Source: Pseudopedobacter sp044361595
Lineage (GTDB): Bacteria > Bacteroidota > Bacteroidia > Sphingobacteriales > Sphingobacteriaceae
Direction: 5' to 3'
Assembly: GCA_044361595.1 (NCBI GenBank)
Contig: JBIKIN010000021.1
Coordinates: forward strand, 1-64,000
Length of the DNA: 64,000 bases
The notes under the pieces are model-generated. The model had not been told where the DNA came from and did not search any database. It was given only the letters and a program-made list of their open reading frames with translations. Both the position numbers and the translations under genes were made by a program. Position 1 is the stretch's first letter. Every line of letters starts with the position of its first letter. Below, piece after piece: positions 59,958-64,000 of the stretch.

Positions 59958-61055
59958 CTATCTCACCGTTTTTTTTCTATTTTTAATATAATCTTCAAAT
60001 ATGTATTCGCCCAATCCTTTTAGCGAGCTGTAAAATGCTCTTCCGCCGTTAACCTCGGTAAATTTTCTTACAAACTGTTGTAAATATGGGTCGCGGGCGA
60101 TCATAAAAGTGGTAATTGGGATATTTAATTTTTTACACTGTGCGGCCATGGTTAAGGTTTTATTGATAACCTTTTTATCTAGTCCCACACTATTTTTATA
60201 ATATTTTAAACCTTCCTTTAAACAAGTGGGTTTACCATCCGTAATCATAAAAATTTGCTTGTTATGCGTTTTTCTTCTTCGAAGAATATCTGTAGCCAAC
60301 TCTAAACCCGCATAGGTATTGGTATGATACGGACCTACTTGCAAATAAGGTAAATCTTTAACGGTAATCGGCCAAGCATCATTACCAAAAACAACAATAT
60401 CTAGGGTATCTTTTGGATATTTAGTCTTGATTAATTCGGCCAAAGCCATGGCTACTTTTTTGGCTGGTGTAATTCTATCCTCACCATATAAAATCATCGA
60501 GTGGGAAATATCAATCATCAACACTGTAGAAGTTAATGTTTTAAAATCTCGCTCTTCTACTTCCAAGTCACGCTCGGTCATCATAAAATCACCAATACCA
60601 TGATTAATTTGGGCGTTTTGTATAGACGCTGTCATGTCAATCTGGTCAGAGCTATCTCCAAATTGATATTCTCTCCTGTCAGCATTCTTCTCTTCTCCGG
60701 TGCCACTTTTTGGTGTAGTGTGATTCCCTTTTCCAGATTTTTTTAGCTTACCAAAAATTTCTTCTAAAGCCGACTGACGGATGCTTTGTTCTGTTTTGGC
60801 TGTAATGTTAAATCCACCTTTGGGGTCGTCTTCATTTAAATACCCTTTATTTTTCAGATCTTCTATAAAATCACCCATTCCATAATCATCTTTGGTGATG
60901 TTATGTTGCTTATCTAACTCGTTCATCCAAGCTAAAGCCTCGTTAGCATCTCCAGCTGTATAATTTAGCAACTCTAAAAAAAGCTTCAATAATTCATCAA
61001 AACCACCATTAGGCAATTGTTTTGGGACATATTTAGAAAATCCGTAACCTCTCAT
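59958..61055 (-). CDS. VWA-domain protein, partner of the MoxR/ChlI-type ATPase
   Basis: A 365-residue protein. The VWA domain (about 175-355) carries a MIDAS site: 'LMIDISHSM' (D-x-S-x-S), 'HTNTYAGLELA' Thr and 'MITDGKPTCLK' Asp. The N-terminal half is helical and charged with no known domain. Together with the ATPase it forms a chelatase-like pair. The 61056-61439 gap before the next gene is AT-rich, with no ORF or RNA gene I can support; it should hold the promoter of this operon. Confidence 0.9.
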   Translation of the reverse strand: MRGYGFSKYVPKQLPNGGFDELLKLFLELLNYTAGDANEALAWMNELDKQHNITKDDYGMGDFIEDLKNKGYLNEDDPKGGFNITAKTEQSIRQSALEEIFGKLKKSGKGNHTTPKSGTGEEKNADRREYQFGDSSDQIDMTASIQNAQINHGIGDFMMTERDLEVEERDFKTLTSTVLMIDISHSMILYGEDRITPAKKVAMALAELIKTKYPKDTLDIVVFGNDAWPITVKDLPYLQVGPYHTNTYAGLELATDILRRRKTHNKQIFMITDGKPTCLKEGLKYYKNSVGLDKKVINKTLTMAAQCKKLNIPITTFMIARDPYLQQFVRKFTEVNGGRAFYSSLKGLGEYIFEDYIKNRKKTVR

Positions 61056-61439
61056 TTGCTTGTATTGTACAACTATTTAACGTAATGCTAATTTAAAAGT
61101 TTGATTGTCCATTATTCTTTTATTGAGTTAAATGCTTGTCATATTATTCGATTATAATTTAACTTCATTTTTCACGATGCTTATTCTTGGTGTTAACTAA
61201 TTAATGTGTATGCTTCCAAATATTCAGAAGTCCCTCCTAAGAAGAATAGAGCGTGTATAAAACGACAATATTAAAACGAACGACTCGCCAGAAATGGAAA
61301 TTTAAAGGCTAAAAATGAGTAGGTTTTGTGGTAAAAACTTTAATTGAATCAAGCCAGGAAAACTATAGGAAATAAATATTAATGAAGAATAGCGATATAA
61401 ATTAGAATTAAACAGAATTCTTAAAGTGTATTATTTAGT

Positions 61440-61859
61440 TTAAATAATTGCTCTATTTTTACCAAAAAGTGCATTAAGCTCATCTAAAGTAATTGGCTTG
61501 AAAATATACTTTTTGATGATTGGCAATGCTTCAGCCTTTTTCACATCGCGTGGGTCTATAGATGAACTTATCATGTATAAATCTGCTTCTTTTAGTTTTT
61601 GAAAATCATTAGACATATATTCATCAATGAAACCCCAGCCATCTAAAACTGGCATATTTACATCAATCAAAATGATATCAGGAAGTAAAGATGGATCTTG
61701 TTGATTGTTTATGAAATAGTCTACTGCCTCTCTCCCGTTTTTAAATACAATAACGTCATCGCATAGATTTTGAAGACTCATTAATCGCTTAATTGCATAT
61801 ATATAGACATCATCATCGTCTATGATACATGTTTTTTTGATTTGGGTAGTCATAAGCAA
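61440..61859 (-). CDS. Single-domain response regulator
   Basis: A 139-residue protein that is only a receiver domain: acidic pocket 'IIDDDDVY', phospho-acceptor Asp in 'DIILIDVNMPVLDGW', Ser in 'MISSSIDPRD' and Lys in 'KYIFKPI'. No output domain exists, so it works by protein-protein contact, CheY-like. No kinase gene is adjacent. Start at 61859 (ATG); 61853 is an alternative. Confidence 0.92.
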   Translation of the reverse strand: MLMTTQIKKTCIIDDDDVYIYAIKRLMSLQNLCDDVIVFKNGREAVDYFINNQQDPSLLPDIILIDVNMPVLDGWGFIDEYMSNDFQKLKEADLYMISSSIDPRDVKKAEALPIIKKYIFKPITLDELNALFGKNRAII

Positions 61860-61966
61860 TTATATATTAACTATGTTAAAGATGAAACTCAGCATTTGGT
61901 TTAATTACTGCTAATTAACAAAATTTAAATTAAATTTTGTTGAATTTAGAAAGATAAACATTAAAA

Positions 61967-61998
61967 AAAAGCACTTAGATATGTACCTAAGTGCTTTT
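61967..61998. terminator. Bidirectional terminator between the response regulator and YceI genes
   Basis: AAAAGCACTTAG (61967-61978) and CTAAGTGCTTTT (61987-61998) form a perfect 12-bp stem with an A-run on one side and a T-run on the other. It mainly terminates the YceI gene on the minus strand. Confidence 0.88.
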
Positions 61999-62021
61999 AT
62001 AAATGTAATATTCTTATTAGT

Positions 62022-62609
62022 TTATTTTTTAGCTACTAAATTGATATCTAATTCAAAATCATCGCTGATAGCTTTGTCTCCAATACTTGCAAAAAAGCTT
62101 TTAGAGCCATATTTGATATCAAATTTTGTTCTATCTACTTTAACACCTTTAGCAACGGCTACAATAACTCCTCCTTTTTGTTGTACGCTTGCTGGGAATG
62201 TGATTTTATTTGTAATTCCTTTGATTGTTAAATCGCCAGTAATATTTACGCTTCCAGCAGTTTCCGCACTAACATTAGTAATTTTAAATTGAGCATTTTT
62301 GTTTTTTGCAGTAGAGAAAAAATCATCAGAATTTAAATGTCCCAATAATTTACCTCCGTTTGTAGCATCTAAATCAGTACATGTCATGGTGGTCATATCT
62401 ATTGAGAAATTACCTGCAACTAATTTTTTACCATCTGCACTTAAAGTACCTGATGCTAATTTAATTTCACCTGTGTGTTGTCCGGTTACTTTTTTACCTA
62501 CCCAAACAATTTTAGATGCAGCTGTATCTACTTTATAAACTGTAGCTGCGGGTTTAAATGCGAAAAACAAAATAGTAATCGCTGCTAATGCTAATGTTAA
62601 TTTTTTCAT
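62022..62609 (-). CDS. YceI-family lipocalin-like secreted protein
   Basis: A 195-residue protein with a signal peptide ('MKKLTLALAAITILFFAF') and the YceI beta-barrel ('YKVDTAASKIVWVGKKVTGQ', 'VAGNFSIDMTTM', 'GDLTIKGITNKITFP'). Family members bind isoprenoid-like ligands in the periplasm. Single gene, with its own terminator downstream. A physiological role here is unknown. Confidence 0.94.
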   Translation of the reverse strand: MKKLTLALAAITILFFAFKPAATVYKVDTAASKIVWVGKKVTGQHTGEIKLASGTLSADGKKLVAGNFSIDMTTMTCTDLDATNGGKLLGHLNSDDFFSTAKNKNAQFKITNVSAETAGSVNITGDLTIKGITNKITFPASVQQKGGVIVAVAKGVKVDRTKFDIKYGSKSFFASIGDKAISDDFELDINLVAKK

Positions 62610-62731
62610 AATTTTTAATTTTAGTGTCGCAAATGTAAAAATAAATTTAGATGTTTAAACATATATTAATTTCAAACTACTATTCTTACAAAATATTGAC
62701 AGTTAAGTGTTCTAATTGTTTTTGATTAAAA

Positions 62732-63652
62732 TTAGTTTTTGATTTCAAAACTGCTTAAGCTTACAAATTGCTGAATACGATCAGAAACTTCGCTTGCCTT
62801 TAAATTTCTTAATTTTTCTGTTCCAAATTTCTCTACACAAAATGATGCTAAGGCCGACCCGTATATGATAGCATTTTTCATATTATTAAAATTGATTGTG
62901 CCAACTTTAGCCAAATAACCAATAAAGCCCCCTGCAAAAGTATCGCCAGCGCCAGTTGGATCAAAAACTTCTGCTAGCGGTAAAGCTGGTGCCGAAAAGA
63001 TTTTATCCTCGTGAAACAATAATGCTCCATGCTCTCCTTTTTTAATAATTAAATATTTAGGCCCCATGGTTAAAATTTTATTAGCTGCTTTTACTAGAGA
63101 ATACTCTCCAGAAAGCTGACGAGCTTCCTCATCGTTAATGGTTAATACATCAACCATCTTTATAGTAGCTAATAAATCATCCATGGCAATGTCCATCCAA
63201 AAATTCATGGTGTCCATTACAATTAACTTTGGACGATTTTTTAGCCTATTAATTACCGTTTGCTGGATTTGTGGTGTAAGGTTGCCTAACATCAAATATT
63301 CACAATCTTGATAAGATTCTGGAATAATAGGATCAAAATCTGCTAATACATTTAGTTCGGTAACTAAAGTATCTCTGCTGTTCATATCGTTATGATATTT
63401 ACCAGACCAAAAGAATGACTTTTCGCCTTTTTTAATTTGCAAGCCTTCTACGTCAATACCGTGTTTACCAAAATCTTCAATATCTTCTTGATGAAAATCG
63501 TCTCCTACTACAGCTACAATTTTTGTTTTATTATAAAAGTAAGAAGCTGCTAAACTTGCGTAAGTGGCCGCTCCGCCCACTATTTTATCTGTTTTTCCAA
63601 AAGGTGTTTCAATGGCATCAAAGGCAACTGTGCCTATAACAACTAAGCTCAT
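62732..63652 (-). CDS. PfkB-family sugar/nucleoside kinase
   Basis: A 306-residue kinase: 'KIVGGAATYASLAASYF' near the N-terminus, 'LTINDEEARQLSG', and the anion hole/catalytic motif 'FDPTGAGDTFAGGFIGYLAK' with the catalytic Asp. Family members phosphorylate ribose, adenosine or fructose derivatives; the exact substrate cannot be told. Single gene followed by the YceI gene. Confidence 0.92.
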   Translation of the reverse strand: MSLVVIGTVAFDAIETPFGKTDKIVGGAATYASLAASYFYNKTKIVAVVGDDFHQEDIEDFGKHGIDVEGLQIKKGEKSFFWSGKYHNDMNSRDTLVTELNVLADFDPIIPESYQDCEYLMLGNLTPQIQQTVINRLKNRPKLIVMDTMNFWMDIAMDDLLATIKMVDVLTINDEEARQLSGEYSLVKAANKILTMGPKYLIIKKGEHGALLFHEDKIFSAPALPLAEVFDPTGAGDTFAGGFIGYLAKVGTINFNNMKNAIIYGSALASFCVEKFGTEKLRNLKASEVSDRIQQFVSLSSFEIKN

Positions 63653-63789
63653 AAATTTTTTTTTATTTTTTTCTTTACAAATATTGCATAATTAATTTTA
63701 ATTCCCGAATATTGCACTCCCGAAAGGGACAAAAGCTTTGAAAAAAGCATTTGTAACCAGAAAAGGAGACGTCAAAATCTCTTCTAAAT

Positions 63790-63863
63790 TCCTAAGTAGC
63801 TCAGCTGGTTAGAGCATCTGACTGTTAATCAGAGGGTCCCTGGTTCGAGCCCAGGCTTGGGAG
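63790..63863 (+). tRNA. tRNA-Asn (anticodon GTT)
   Basis: This is a full cloverleaf. The acceptor TCCTAAG/CTTGGGA has discriminator G. The D-arm GCTC/GAGC, anticodon stem TCTGA/TCAGA with loop CTGTTAA (anticodon GTT) and T-arm CCTGG/CCAGG with TTCGAGC loop all pair. No CCA is encoded, so the CCA-adding enzyme in this window is needed. Confidence 0.97.
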
Positions 63864-63873
63864 CTAAAAACAA

Positions 63874-63911
63874 GAAAAACCTTACTACGACCGGTAAGGT
63901 TTTCTTTTTTT
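63874..63911 (+). terminator. Terminator after tRNA-Asn
   Basis: GAAAAACCTTAC (63874-63885) and GTAAGGTTTTC (63894-63904) form the stem, followed by TTTTTT. Confidence 0.88.
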
Positions 63912-63922
63912 AAAGGTTTTTT

Positions 63923-64000
63923 ATGTTCTACCTATACATTTTATACTCCTTTACTTCAGATAAATATTACGTGGGTTACTCTGATAATCCTGACAGACGT
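63923..64000 (+). CDS. GIY-YIG nuclease-family protein (partial, cut by the window end)
   Basis: ATG at 63923 opens a frame to the window end. The first 26 residues 'MFYLYILYSF...' and '...DKYYVGYSDNPDRR' show the GIY-YIG layout (YxYIL...YVGYS). These small proteins are often found beside tRNA genes in Bacteroidota. Their role is unclear; possibly a DNA nuclease. Confidence 0.85.
   Translation, partial: MFYLYILYSFTSDKYYVGYSDNPDRR

Overview
The window comes from a low-GC member of the Bacteroidota, most likely the Sphingobacteriaceae (Pedobacter-like). The signs are a type IX secretion sorting tail, a GLPGLI protein, carboxypeptidase-regulatory/plug outer-membrane barrels, a DUF1800/DUF1501 pair, TAnnTTTG-type -7 boxes and no obvious Shine-Dalgarno sequences. 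The assignment is by gene content only.

Left edge (1-4 kb), accessory. The 5' end of a reverse-strand group II intron abuts a ~84-bp repeat. A second copy of that repeat lies on the far side of a RelE/HigB-like toxin and XRE antitoxin pair. Next come a class III cyclase-like protein (DUF2652) and, convergent with it, an HD-domain protein with a Pycsar-type membrane effector domain. Then follow an SdiA-regulated-type lipoprotein and a very large lipoprotein joining a metallophosphatase, a kinase-like motif region and an outer-membrane barrel.

8-16 kb: a LytS/LytTR two-component pair with a serine beta-lactamase-like hydrolase, where both transcription units carry the same direct-repeat element upstream; a small protein of unclear role; a secreted M14 metallopeptidase; a glycosyltransferase.

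16-28 kb: an outer-membrane barrel with a GLPGLI partner, tRNA maturation genes (Sua5/TsaC type, CCA-adding enzyme, miaA), a DUF6934 gene with a 53-aa ORF, and a DUF1800/DUF1501 operon. This operon is bracketed by decayed duplicate ends of miaA and the HlyD-family gene, so it split an ancestral miaA/hlyD convergent junction.

27.7-40.9 kb is the most distinctive region. It is a peptide secretion island with three double-glycine-leader peptides of six cysteines each, a C39 peptidase-ABC exporter, an HlyD-type adaptor, a TlpA-like thioredoxin protein, a C39-like/VKOR/DsbA fusion, an outer-membrane barrel, two paralogous secreted proteins and a divergent XRE regulator with palindromic operators. 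Three copies of a ~150-nt leader on the minus strand show compensatory changes in a hairpin and each contain a 10-11 codon ORF. Two sit directly upstream of a peptide gene. The third sits at a position where a peptide start is followed by a stop. I infer a system for making and exporting disulfide-rich peptides (bacteriocin- or signal-like).

40.9-64 kb is mostly housekeeping: lytic transglycosylase, gatA, two tatA paralogues, an acyP-flippase-dut-TPR-DUF4292-EnvC operon, bestrophin, rmuC, murF, dapD, an S4/Hsp15 protein, a UbiA-like membrane protein, a metallophosphoesterase, a MoxR/ChlI-type ATPase with a VWA partner, a single-domain response regulator, YceI, a PfkB kinase, tRNA-Asn, and the start of a GIY-YIG gene cut by the window end.
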